From Actinoplanes flavus (GTDB taxonomy: Bacteria > Actinomycetota > Actinomycetes > Mycobacteriales > Micromonosporaceae), in assembly GCF_017592555.1 (NCBI RefSeq), contig NZ_JAGFNS010000037.1:1-64000 (forward strand): a stretch of 64,000 nucleotides of DNA, in the 5' to 3' direction. This document shows positions 35,978 to 44,613 of the stretch, piece after piece. Position 1 is the stretch's first letter, and each line of letters opens with the position of its first letter. The notes below the pieces were generated by a model. The model was not told where the DNA came from. It saw only the letters and a list, made by a program, of their open reading frames with translations, and did no database searches. A program made the position numbers and the translations under genes.

Positions 35978-36829
35978 TCACCAGCTGAGGCAGGTCAGTT
36001 CGCTGTAGAGGTAGTCGACCTCCTCCTCGGCCACCTCGCCGCGGAACATCTTGCGGCGCGGGTTCGGCAGCATCCGGGACAGCCGGGGCCGGTGACCGGC
36101 CACCCGCGGCTCGGCCAGCAGCGCGAGGATCCCGTGGCGCAGCAACAGGTGGCTCTGGAACCGGCGGCGCAGGGCGCGGAACAGGTCCGGGTCGCTGACG
36201 TACAGCAGCGAGGCGAAGAACGGCAGGTTCTTGCGCCGGTCCGTCCGGTAGACGACGTAGCAGTGCCGCCCGCCGCGGGTGAGCAGCACGTGCCGGGCCG
36301 CCGCGGCGTCCACGTGGTCGCGGTAGATCTGCAGGTCGTCCCCGCGCAGCGTGCCCTCCAGCATCGCCGGATCGGTGCTGAGCCGGCCGCGCGGCGACAG
36401 CCACGGGAGGTTCGGCGCGACCGCGGTGGCGGTGTCCAGGAACGAGAAGCCCAACCGGGTGTTGAGCGGCACCACGTTGCCGCTCGGCGAGAGGTCGGTG
36501 AAGACGTGCCCCTCCTGGGCCAGCAGCGCCTTGAGCAGCTTCAGGCTGTGGAACCGGTGCTGCGGCAGCACGCACCAGGCGCCCAGATTGCAGATCCGCC
36601 GCCCGCGCCGCTCGGAGTAGAACGCCAGGTATGCGCCGGCCACCTCCCCCTGCTCGGTACGCAGCAGGAAACCGTGGTTGGGCGCGGACACCTTCCACGG
36701 GACCCGCATCGCCCGTTCCCAGGCCTCCACGGTCACCCGGGTGTTGAGGTGTTCCTGCAAGAAGCGGGCCACCGCCGGAATGTCAGCGGTCGTGATGGGC
36801 GCCAGCCGGAGGGCCATCAGGGGTGTCAC
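35978..36829 (-). CDS. GNAT-type acyltransferase
   Basis: About 283 residues. The N-terminal 140 residues resemble a GNAT fold (LRLAPITTADIPAVARFL, a beta-bulge strand GEVAGAYLAFYSERRG, and HRFHSLKLLKALL in place of the usual pyrophosphate loop). The C-terminal half is helical and unassigned. I chose the GTG at 36829 because GAAAGGG lies close upstream; an ATG at 36817 is the alternative. In this operon it could move the ACP-bound group onto a sugar amine. The donor is not evident from sequence. Confidence 0.65.
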   Translation of the reverse strand: MTPLMALRLAPITTADIPAVARFLQEHLNTRVTVEAWERAMRVPWKVSAPNHGFLLRTEQGEVAGAYLAFYSERRGRRICNLGAWCVLPQHRFHSLKLLKALLAQEGHVFTDLSPSGNVVPLNTRLGFSFLDTATAVAPNLPWLSPRGRLSTDPAMLEGTLRGDDLQIYRDHVDAAAARHVLLTRGGRHCYVVYRTDRRKNLPFFASLLYVSDPDLFRALRRRFQSHLLLRHGILALLAEPRVAGHRPRLSRMLPNPRRKMFRGEVAEEEVDYLYSELTCLSW

Positions 36830-36875
36830 TAACCCTTTCACAGGTCGTCGCCGCTGTCGGTGCGTCGTCCGAGGC

Positions 36876-38255
36876 TCATTCGAACAGCCGCTTGACATGG
36901 GAGGTGCGGATCACGCGGGTGGGATGGGTGAAGCGCCAGACCGCACCGGCGAGGCCCGACATCAGAGCGAGGGTGAACGCGAAGGTGGTGAAGCTGAACG
37001 AGTCGAAGGTGGCTCCGACCAGGATCGCGACGACCTGGCTGGAGATGAGCGCCGCACAGAGGTGTTTGTCCTCGGCGGCGGTGGAGCGCCGCAGGGCCAT
37101 CCCGGCCTGCGCGATGCAGGTGACGTGCAGCGCGGCGAGCGCCAGCACTCCGACGATGCCGGTGGTCACCAGCGACATCAGCCACTGGTTGTCGAGCATG
37201 ATGTACAGGTCGGGGATGAGCGTGCCCGGCCCACGACCGAGCCACGGTCGCTGACTGAACCAGTGGGAGACCATCTCGTAGTCTTCGGTCCGGCCGGTGA
37301 TGCTCGGGTCCTGGTCGGCCATCAGGAACATCGACTTCAGCGTGCCGAGCAGGCCGGGCCGCAGTACCGTCATGGCGCCCAGCGCGACCACCGTGATCAG
37401 CAGCATGTTGTAGCGCAGGCGCCAGCTCCAGGCGAAGAACATGACCGTCATGGCCACGCCCAGCGCCAGCACGCCGGTCCGGGAGATGGCGATCGGCACG
37501 GCCGCGGCGATCACCGCGGTCAGCGCGGCGTAGAAGCGGCGACCGGCCTTCGCCGGTGAGTACATCGCGAAGTGCAGTCCGAACGGGACGGCCATGGCCA
37601 GCACGGTGCTGAACTCGATGTAGTGGATGGCCGTGCCGGCGACCCGGAACAGGCCCTCGTCACCACGCTTCTGGAAGTCGGCCATCTCGGCCTTGATCTC
37701 CAGACCGGGCACGATCAGCCGCTGGGCTATGTCGTACTCGAACAGCGACTGGATCAGGCCGATCACCGCCATGAAGGCGGCCGCCCAGACGAAGACCCGC
37801 AGGACCTTGCGCAGCCGGTCCCAGTTGTTGACCCCGTCGGCCGCCATCAACACCAGGCCGATGAACTGGAAGGTGACCAGAAGGGTGAAGTTCTGCCGGT
37901 TGGCCTCCAGGGAGGGCAGCCCCCGCAGCATCCCGGAGATGTACGACAGCAGCATCGACACCAGGTAGAACAGCATCGCCCAGCGCAGCGGCTGCGGCCC
38001 CATCAGGAACAGCGTCGGGCTCAGCCGGGCGATCAGCCACCAGGCGAACAGCCCCATCGCCACCACCAGCGCGGGCCGGCCGGCGAAGGTCAGGCCGGGC
38101 ACGATCAGCGCGGCCGGCAGGCAGTAGAGCAGGCAGACCAGGAACGCGATGACCGTCGCGGTGTCCAGCCGGACCTGGAGGCGCCGGGAGGTGTACGTAC
38201 CCGGTGCGATCAGCGACGGCTCGAGATCGACCGGATGAACCGCCGACGACGTCAT
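36876..38255 (-). CDS. Wzy/O-antigen ligase-like membrane protein
   Basis: 459 residues with about eleven membrane helices and a large periplasmic-type loop between late helices containing the GRTEDYEMVSHWFSQRP...GRGPG pattern typical of Wzy_C/O-antigen ligase-like proteins. It likely polymerises or ligates lipid-linked repeat units outside the membrane. The ATG overlaps the stop of the Wzz-like gene, consistent with a polymerase and length-regulator pair. Confidence 0.87.
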   Translation of the reverse strand: MTSSAVHPVDLEPSLIAPGTYTSRRLQVRLDTATVIAFLVCLLYCLPAALIVPGLTFAGRPALVVAMGLFAWWLIARLSPTLFLMGPQPLRWAMLFYLVSMLLSYISGMLRGLPSLEANRQNFTLLVTFQFIGLVLMAADGVNNWDRLRKVLRVFVWAAAFMAVIGLIQSLFEYDIAQRLIVPGLEIKAEMADFQKRGDEGLFRVAGTAIHYIEFSTVLAMAVPFGLHFAMYSPAKAGRRFYAALTAVIAAAVPIAISRTGVLALGVAMTVMFFAWSWRLRYNMLLITVVALGAMTVLRPGLLGTLKSMFLMADQDPSITGRTEDYEMVSHWFSQRPWLGRGPGTLIPDLYIMLDNQWLMSLVTTGIVGVLALAALHVTCIAQAGMALRRSTAAEDKHLCAALISSQVVAILVGATFDSFSFTTFAFTLALMSGLAGAVWRFTHPTRVIRTSHVKRLFE

Positions 38256-39208
38256 GATCTTTTCTTCTGGGCGTTCCAGGGCTGGTACGAGGTCGGGAGG
38301 ATGACCGTGGCGTCGACCGGGTCCACCGGCCCGTTGGTGTCCCGCTGTGCGTGCGACTGGCGGGGCCGGGTCTCGGTCGAGTGGCGCACGCCGCCGGCGT
38401 GGTTGCCCTGCCGCTGCTGCGGGCGCAGCACCTGGGTCTTCTCCGCCTCGTCGGACGGCCGGGCGCGCACCGGTTCGGACCGCACCGGACCCGGCGGGTC
38501 GCCGCCCGCGCCGTCGCCCTCGTCGTCACGGTGCCTACGGCGGCGCAGCCAGTAGTCCAGAACGATGGTGGACGCGGTGGTGAGCAGCACGCCCAGGCCG
38601 GCGGCCACGATCAGGACCCGCTTGCGGGTGCCGGTGTCCTGCTCGGGCGCGCTGCCGTCGTTGATCACCAGGGTGGAGATGGTGTCCTCGGGCAGGGCGC
38701 CGTACTGCTTCTGCTTGGCGGCGATGTCGTCCTGGAGCAGCTTGATCACCCGCTGGATGGTGCCGGTGGCCTGCTCCTTGCTGTCGCCCACCACCTCGAT
38801 CTCGAACAGCGGGGTGCGCTCGTTGAGCACGACCGTGATGCTGTCCGAGAAGCCCTCGTCGACCAGCTTCTCCAGCGCGGTCGGGTTGGTGACGGTCAGC
38901 GCGGCGGCGTTGCCCAGCGCCGCGTAACCGAGGTCGAGCCAGGGGTTCGCCGGGCGCGGCTTGGCGTCCGGATCGGCCGGCTTGCCGCTGCTGGGCGACG
39001 GGATCAACTGCATGTACCCGGTGGCCTTGTAGTCGGGCGAGACCGTCTGGGCGGCCAGATAGACGACCGCGACCGTGACCACCAGCATCGGCACCGCGAA
39101 GTACCACCGGCGGAGCAGCAGTCTGGTGAGGTCCCAGAGGTCCACGATTTCCCTCTCGATCGAACGGGCCACAGGGGACCCTGCACGACTCGGTGGCGAG
39201 CCGTCCAT
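38252..39208 (-). CDS. Wzz-like chain-length determinant protein
   Basis: 318 residues: a membrane helix at about 37-55, an extracytoplasmic domain with a coiled region (KEQATGTIQRVIKLLQDDIAAKQKQYG), a second membrane helix at about 197-217, and a charged, Pro-rich cytoplasmic tail of about 100 residues. No Walker motifs are present, so it is not a BY-kinase. Such proteins regulate polymer length together with Wzy. A GTG at 39172 (VARSIERE) is an alternative start, since the first 12 residues are weakly convincing. Confidence 0.82.
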   Translation of the reverse strand: MDGSPPSRAGSPVARSIEREIVDLWDLTRLLLRRWYFAVPMLVVTVAVVYLAAQTVSPDYKATGYMQLIPSPSSGKPADPDAKPRPANPWLDLGYAALGNAAALTVTNPTALEKLVDEGFSDSITVVLNERTPLFEIEVVGDSKEQATGTIQRVIKLLQDDIAAKQKQYGALPEDTISTLVINDGSAPEQDTGTRKRVLIVAAGLGVLLTTASTIVLDYWLRRRRHRDDEGDGAGGDPPGPVRSEPVRARPSDEAEKTQVLRPQQRQGNHAGGVRHSTETRPRQSHAQRDTNGPVDPVDATVILPTSYQPWNAQKKRS

Positions 39209-39542
39209 CCGCCATCGATCTTAGGCATCCGGCCGTCCGGACCGAATCGAGTGCCGTCGCGAACGCTGTCGTAAAACCGACAAGCCCTTTCAGCCACGTC
39301 AATGCCTGGTCTAGCGAAAGCCGAAATTTGACCATATCCCCGCAAGGTCCATCCACGATGTACGGACATTCACCACTATGCGGATGGACGTGCGATTCGG
39401 GCCTTACTGCAGAACTCGCCGCAGATCCGACTCCACTTAGAACAGACGACCGCCGACGCTGCCCGGTCGGACGGTTGCTGGCGGCTCGTTCCATCGAGCA
39501 CTGTTCACAGGTCCGCAGTGAGCAAAGGAGACGGACGACACC
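39209..39542. promoter_or_regulatory. Divergent promoter region of two polysaccharide operons
   Basis: 334 bases without a gene and richer in A/T than the surroundings. GTCCATCC (39347-39354) and GGATGGAC (39382-39389) form a perfect inverted repeat with a 27-base loop, and AAAGGAG serves the gene at 39543. No confident -10/-35 pair was found. Confidence 0.45.
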
Positions 39543-40826
39543 ATGGCTCGCAGCCCGCACGTCACCATCCTCATCGCCAACCTGCCGGCCGAACGCGACC
39601 GCCGGGTGATCCGGGAGTGCCTGACACTGGAGGAGAGAGGTTTCGAGGTGACCGTCATCGCGCCACGCGGTGACAAGAGCCTGCGCGTGCTGCCGGGCAG
39701 CCGGAACACCCGGCTCAAGCCGTACCCGGTGAAGGTCTACGGCAGTGGCGTGCTGACCTTCGCCGTCGAGTTCGCCTGGTCCTTCCTCTGCATCGCGGTC
39801 CGCCTGATCGGCGAGGTCCTCGCCGGGCGCGCGCACGCCGTCCAGGTCTGCAACCCGCCGGACGTCTACTGGCCGCTCGCCCTGCTGCTGCGTGCCCTCG
39901 GCCGGCCGTGGGTCTTCGACCACCACGACCTGTGCCCGGAGGTCTACGCGTCCCGGGTCGGCAGCGACGGCATCGCCCGGGAGCCGAACCGGTGGGTCAC
40001 CCGGATCCTGGTCGCGATGGAGTGGCTCACCCTGCGCACGGCGACCGAGGTGGTCGCCACCAACGAGTCGTTCAAGGACAACGCGGTCCGCCGCGGCGTC
40101 CGGCCGGAGAAGGTGACCGTGGTCCGCAACGGCCCGGCCGGCCGGGAGATCACCGGCGAGCCGGCGGAGGTCACCCCCGCCGACGGCGTGCCGCGGATCG
40201 TCTACCTCGGTGTCTTCGGCCCACAGGACAACGTCGAGGGCGTCGTGCTGGCCGCCGAGGAGCTGGCCCGCCGCCGGGGCCGCACCGGCTGGCGGATGAT
40301 CCTGGCCGGTGACGGCGAGAGCATGCCGTCGGTGCGCCGCCTCGCCGCCGAGCGCAAGGTCGAGGACGTGGTCGAGTTCACCGGCTGGCTCGACGGCCCG
40401 GCCGTCGACGAGTTGCTGCGCGAGGCGGTCATCGCCGTCCAGCCGGACCTGCCGACCCGGATGAACGATCTGTCGACCATGGCGAAGACCGTCGAGTACG
40501 TGGGTCGTGGACTCCCGGTGATCGCGGCCGACCTGACCGAGACGCGCCGCACCCTCGGTGACGCCGGCGTCTACGTGCCGACCGGCGCCCCCGAGGAGTT
40601 CGCCGAGGCCATCGACGAACTGCTCGACGACGACGCACGGCGTCAACGGATGCGCAAACTGGGCCGCGAGCGGTTCCTCGGCCTGCTGTCCTGGGAGCAC
40701 CAGGCCGGTCCGTACGCCGATGTCTTCCGGCGGCTGCTCGCCAGACGCCTGCCGCCGCCCGCGACCGGCGCCCGCATCCCCCGGCAGCGCACCGGCAGCA
40801 CCGAGCCGGCGCCGGAGAAGCGATGA
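39543..40826 (+). CDS. Family 4 glycosyltransferase
   Basis: A 427-residue GT-B retaining enzyme. The N-terminal half has VTILIANLPAERDRRV and VQVCNPPDVYWPLALL; HHDLCPEVY in the middle and IVYLGVFGPQDNVEG at the start of the C-terminal domain are typical GT4 features, with the PTRMNDLSTMAKTVEYVGRGLPV donor-site loop. AAAGGAG precedes the ATG. It heads a plus-strand operon with a GT2 enzyme and a deacetylase. Confidence 0.9.
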   Translation: MARSPHVTILIANLPAERDRRVIRECLTLEERGFEVTVIAPRGDKSLRVLPGSRNTRLKPYPVKVYGSGVLTFAVEFAWSFLCIAVRLIGEVLAGRAHAVQVCNPPDVYWPLALLLRALGRPWVFDHHDLCPEVYASRVGSDGIAREPNRWVTRILVAMEWLTLRTATEVVATNESFKDNAVRRGVRPEKVTVVRNGPAGREITGEPAEVTPADGVPRIVYLGVFGPQDNVEGVVLAAEELARRRGRTGWRMILAGDGESMPSVRRLAAERKVEDVVEFTGWLDGPAVDELLREAVIAVQPDLPTRMNDLSTMAKTVEYVGRGLPVIAADLTETRRTLGDAGVYVPTGAPEEFAEAIDELLDDDARRQRMRKLGRERFLGLLSWEHQAGPYADVFRRLLARRLPPPATGARIPRQRTGSTEPAPEKR

Positions 40827-41668
40827 CCAGCGTCGTCATCGCCGCGCACAACGAGGCGGCGGTGATCGGGCGCTGCCTGGACGCGCTGCTGAGCGACGCG
40901 CGGCCCGGCGAGTTCGACATCACCGTCGTCGCCAACGGGTGCACCGACGACACCGTCGCGGTCGCCCGCGGCCGCCCGGGCGTCCGCGTCATCGACCTGG
41001 CGACCGCCGGAAAGTCCCCGGCCCTCAACGCCGGTGACGAGGCCGCCGTCGGATTCCCGCGCGTCTACCTGGACGCCGACGTGGTGCTGACCACCGCCGC
41101 GGTGCGATCCCTCGCCGCGGCCCTGGAGACCGCGCCGGCCGCCACGGTCGGGCGGGCGCTGGACGTCGCCGGGCGGCCGCTGCCGGTCCGCGCGTACTAC
41201 GCGATCCACGGGCGGCTGCCGGTGCTGCGCGACGGACTGTTCGGGCGGGGCGTGGTGGCGTTGTCGGAGAAGGGCCGGGCCCGGTTCGGCCGGTTCCCCG
41301 ACCTGGTCGCCGACGACCTCTTCCTCGACTCCCAATTCACCCGCCAGGAGAAGGCGCACGTCACGGCGTACACGTCGACGGTCGCCACCCCGCGCCGCAC
41401 CGGCGACCTGATCCGCCGCCTGGTCCGGGTCCGGGGCGGCAACGCCGCGATGCGCGCGGCGGCGGACCGCGGGGAGATCACCGTGCCGGTCCGGTCCGCG
41501 GACCGCTCCTCCTGGCTGCGTGACGTCGTCCTGCCCCGGCCGTGGCTGGCTCCCGCCGCGCTCTGCTACGTGACGATCACCGTGCTGGCGGCGGTCGCCG
41601 CGAAACGGGCCGGTGACGGTGGCGCCGCCTGGGGCCGCGACGAATCCTCCCGGCAATCCGACTCCTAG
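40823..41668 (+). CDS. Family 2 glycosyltransferase
   Basis: A 281-residue GT-A enzyme with a short start MTSVVIAAHNEAAVIGRCL, VVANGCTDDT, and DADVVL as the metal-binding DxD. A weak hydrophobic segment is near the C-terminus (LAPAALCYVTITVLAAVAA), so it may sit on the membrane. The ATG overlaps the previous stop. The acceptor is unknown. Confidence 0.88.
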   Translation: MTSVVIAAHNEAAVIGRCLDALLSDARPGEFDITVVANGCTDDTVAVARGRPGVRVIDLATAGKSPALNAGDEAAVGFPRVYLDADVVLTTAAVRSLAAALETAPAATVGRALDVAGRPLPVRAYYAIHGRLPVLRDGLFGRGVVALSEKGRARFGRFPDLVADDLFLDSQFTRQEKAHVTAYTSTVATPRRTGDLIRRLVRVRGGNAAMRAAADRGEITVPVRSADRSSWLRDVVLPRPWLAPAALCYVTITVLAAVAAKRAGDGGAAWGRDESSRQSDS

Positions 41669-41674
41669 GGAATC

Positions 41675-42343
41675 ATGGCTAACGACTCGGTCATCAACAT
41701 CTGCTTCCACGGCATCGGCGCCCCGCAGCGCGAGCTCGAACCCGGCGAGGACCGGTACTGGATCAGCGAGGACCTGTTCGGCGCCGTCCTCGACGAGATC
41801 CGCGACTGGCCCGGCCTGCGGATCAGCTTCGACGACAGCAACACCTCGGATGTCGGTATCGGCCTGCCCGCGCTCCTGCAGCGTGGTCTGACCGCCGACT
41901 TCTTCGTTCTCGCCGGCCGGCTCGACAGTCCCGGCAGCCTCGGACCGGAGGAGGTCCGGCTGCTGCACCGCAGCGGCATGACCGTCGGCACGCACGGCAT
42001 GCGGCACATCCCGTGGCGCGGCCTGGATCCGGTCGCGTCCGACGAGGAGCTGGTCACCGCCCGCGAGCGCCTCACCGAGATGGTCGGCGCCGACGTGTCG
42101 ACGGCGGCCTGCCCGCTCGGCCGGTACGACCGCACGCTTCTCACCCGCATGCGGCGCCTCGGTTACACCCGGGTCTTCACCAGCGACCGCCGCCCGGCCC
42201 GTGCCACGCAGTGGCTCCAGCCCCGCTACACGGTCCGCAACGACGACACCCCGGGCTCGCTGCGCGCCGAAGCGCTCCAGGGCCCGTCCCCGATGTCCCG
42301 TCTCAAGCTGGAGACGGTCGGTGTGATCAAACGGCTACGATGA
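41675..42343 (+). CDS. Polysaccharide deacetylase (NodB-like, CE4)
   Basis: A 222-residue protein with a NodB fold. SFDDSN supplies the metal and catalytic Asp, THGMRHIPW the metal-binding His pair, and CPLGRYDR the later motif. No signal peptide is present, so it may act on a cytoplasmic lipid- or nucleotide-linked sugar, removing N-acetyl groups. It ends in a 9-base overlap with the converging GT2 gene. Confidence 0.85.
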   Translation: MANDSVINICFHGIGAPQRELEPGEDRYWISEDLFGAVLDEIRDWPGLRISFDDSNTSDVGIGLPALLQRGLTADFFVLAGRLDSPGSLGPEEVRLLHRSGMTVGTHGMRHIPWRGLDPVASDEELVTARERLTEMVGADVSTAACPLGRYDRTLLTRMRRLGYTRVFTSDRRPARATQWLQPRYTVRNDDTPGSLRAEALQGPSPMSRLKLETVGVIKRLR

Positions 42344-43270
42344 CGCGCGGCCGTGGACGGTGTGCGGGCCCGGGGTCTCCCGGAGACGCGCCGGGCTCAC
42401 CAGGAAACGGACCGCGCGGCGGCTGGGCGCCTTGCCGAGCAGCGCACGGCTGCCCTCCCGCAGCAGCAGCGCCGCCCAGAAGGCGACCGCGAGCAGCCGA
42501 TGGTGGCGGCGGCTGTAGAGACGCACACGGTTGACGCTGAGCAGGGCCCACAGCGCCGGCGAAACCCGCGAGTCGCCTTCCAGGTGGACGGCATGGACCG
42601 CCGGGGTGAACCGGGTGACGAAGCCCGCGTCGCGGGCGCGCAGGGCGAAGTCGGTCTCCTCGGAGTAGAGGAAGAACGACTCGTCCCAGGGTCCGACGGC
42701 TTCCCAGCACTCCGCGCTGATCAGCACGGTGGAGCCCTCGGCCCAGTCGGTGACCGTCTCGGCCCGGTAGCGGCGCGGGTCGGTGACGACCTCGCCGAGG
42801 GCCGGGATCCGGCCGGCCCGCCGGGCGCCGAGGAACGCGTCGCCGAGGATGCGGCGCACCGCCGGCTCGCGGCGCATGGTCTGGATGAGCTCACCGTCAC
42901 CGTCGAGCAGCAGGGGTACGGCGATGCCGGTCCCCTCGGTGCGCAGGACACCGAGCAGCGTCCGGATGCAGCCCGGAGTGAGCCGGACGTCGGGGTTGAG
43001 CACGAGTACCGCGGTGAACGGGCCGGCCTTGGCGACGGCGGCGTTGATGCCGGCCGCGTAGCCCCCGTTGCGGCCCATCTCGACGACGGTGGCGTCCGGC
43101 GCCAGCCGCCGCAGCGTGGCCACCGTGTCGTCGGCCGAATCGTTGTCGGCGACGGTCAGGTGCCAGTCGACGCCGTCGAGGCCGGGCCCGAGCGAGGAGA
43201 GGAGGTCGGCGAGCAGGCCCTCGCTGTTGTACGTGACGACGACGACAGCGACCGTCTCCGTGCTGTTCAC
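42335..43270 (-). CDS. Rhamnosyltransferase-like family 2 glycosyltransferase
   Basis: A 311-residue GT-A enzyme of the WbbL type: VAVVVVTYNSEGLL, VADNDSADDT, GRNGGYAAGINAA, LNPDVRL as the DxD-type site and DESFFLYSEETDF downstream. WbbL-like enzymes add rhamnose from dTDP-rhamnose, made by the adjacent rml genes. The GTG/TGA overlap with the dehydrogenase gene suggests coupled translation. Confidence 0.87.
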   Translation of the reverse strand: MNSTETVAVVVVTYNSEGLLADLLSSLGPGLDGVDWHLTVADNDSADDTVATLRRLAPDATVVEMGRNGGYAAGINAAVAKAGPFTAVLVLNPDVRLTPGCIRTLLGVLRTEGTGIAVPLLLDGDGELIQTMRREPAVRRILGDAFLGARRAGRIPALGEVVTDPRRYRAETVTDWAEGSTVLISAECWEAVGPWDESFFLYSEETDFALRARDAGFVTRFTPAVHAVHLEGDSRVSPALWALLSVNRVRLYSRRHHRLLAVAFWAALLLREGSRALLGKAPSRRAVRFLVSPARLRETPGPHTVHGRASS

Positions 43271-44613
43271 CTACGGTGCTCCTTTTCGAGGGGTGCCATG
43301 GTGGGCCGGCCGAGTGCGCGGTACTCCCAGCCGGCGGCCCGCCAGCCGGCCGGGTCGAGCGCGTGCCGCCCGTCGACGATCTTGCGGTGGCCGACCACGG
43401 CGGCCATCGCGGACGGCTCGATCTCGCGGAACTCGTTCCACTCGGTCAGCAGCACCACGACGTCGGCGCCGCGGGCCGCGTCCAGGGCGCTGGTCGAGTA
43501 CTCCAGGTGGGGGTGCGCGCGCCGGGCGCTCTCCAGGGCGGCGGGGTCGTAGACGACCACCGTGGCGCCGGCGGCCCGCAGCCGCTCGGCCACGTCGAGG
43601 GCGGGCGCGTCGCGGATGTCGTCGGAGTTCGGCTTGAACGCGGCGCCCAGTGCGGCCACCCGCTTGCCGGCCACGTCACCGCCGCAGATCTCCACGACCA
43701 GATCCACGGTACGGGCGCGCCGCCGCCGGTTGATGCCGTCGATCTCGCGCAGGAACCCGACCGCCTGGCCGACCCCGAGCTCCTCGGCCCGGTACGCGAA
43801 CGCGCGGATGTCCTTGGGCAGGCAGCCGCCGCCGAACCCGAGGCCGGGCCGCAGGAACCGCCCGCCGATCCGGTCGTCGTAGGCCAGCGCCTCGGCCAGG
43901 TCGTGCACGTCGGCGCCGGTGGCTTCGCAGATCTCGGCCATCGCGTTGATGTAGGAGATCTTGGTGGCCAGGAACGAGTTGGCCGCCACCTTCACCAGCT
44001 CGGCGGTCTGCAGGTCGGTCACCTTCACCGGCACGCCCTGGGCGAGCACCGGCTCGAACGTGTCGCGCAGCCGCTCCTCGGCCCACGCCGAGGTGACCCC
44101 GAAGACGAGCCGGTCGGGCCGCATGGTGTCGTCGACGGCGTAGCCCTCGCGCAGGAACTCCGGGTTCCACGCCAGTTCCGCCTCGTCCCCGGCCGGGGCC
44201 AGCTCGCGCAGCAGCCCGGCGAGGCGGGCCGCCGTGCCGACCGGGACGGTGGACTTGCCGACCACCAGGGCGCGGCGGCGCAGGTAGGGCGCCAGCACGG
44301 TGACGGCCGCGTCCACGTACGTCAAATCGGCGGCCTCGGAGTCCGCCTGCTGGGGCGTGCCCACGCAGATGAAATGCACGTCGCCGAAGTCGCCGGCCTC
44401 GGCGAACGAGGTGGTGAACCGCAGCCGGCCGGAGTCCAGGGCCTTGCTGAGCAGCTCGGGCAGGCCGGGCTCGAAGAACGGCACCTGGCCGGAGGCCAGC
44501 TTCTCGATCTTGGCGGTGTCGACGTCGACGCCGAGGACGTCGTGGCCCATGACGGCCATGCAGATGGCGTGGGTGGCGCCGAGATAGCCGGTGCCGATGA
44601 CGGTGAGCCTCAT
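43267..44613 (-). CDS. ugd: UDP-glucose/GDP-mannose 6-dehydrogenase family protein
   Basis: 448 residues. The NAD site is VIGTGYLG, the central region has KSTVPVGTA, and the catalytic Cys lies in FGGGCLPKDI; AAFKPNSDDIRDAPA is in the UDP-binding domain. It oxidises the C6 of a UDP-sugar to a uronic acid with two NAD+. UDP-glucose is the usual substrate, but UDP-N-acetylglucosamine (WbpA-like) is possible given the WbpB/D/E-like genes. The ATG overlaps the previous stop (TGATG). Confidence 0.92.
   Translation of the reverse strand: MRLTVIGTGYLGATHAICMAVMGHDVLGVDVDTAKIEKLASGQVPFFEPGLPELLSKALDSGRLRFTTSFAEAGDFGDVHFICVGTPQQADSEAADLTYVDAAVTVLAPYLRRRALVVGKSTVPVGTAARLAGLLRELAPAGDEAELAWNPEFLREGYAVDDTMRPDRLVFGVTSAWAEERLRDTFEPVLAQGVPVKVTDLQTAELVKVAANSFLATKISYINAMAEICEATGADVHDLAEALAYDDRIGGRFLRPGLGFGGGCLPKDIRAFAYRAEELGVGQAVGFLREIDGINRRRRARTVDLVVEICGGDVAGKRVAALGAAFKPNSDDIRDAPALDVAERLRAAGATVVVYDPAALESARRAHPHLEYSTSALDAARGADVVVLLTEWNEFREIEPSAMAAVVGHRKIVDGRHALDPAGWRAAGWEYRALGRPTMAPLEKEHRR

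Noticed and set aside
32898..36829. A full exosortase/PEP-CTERM system
   Set aside because: Only the associated ACP, decarboxylase and ligase are present. I see no exosortase-like membrane protein and no PEP-CTERM tails in this window.
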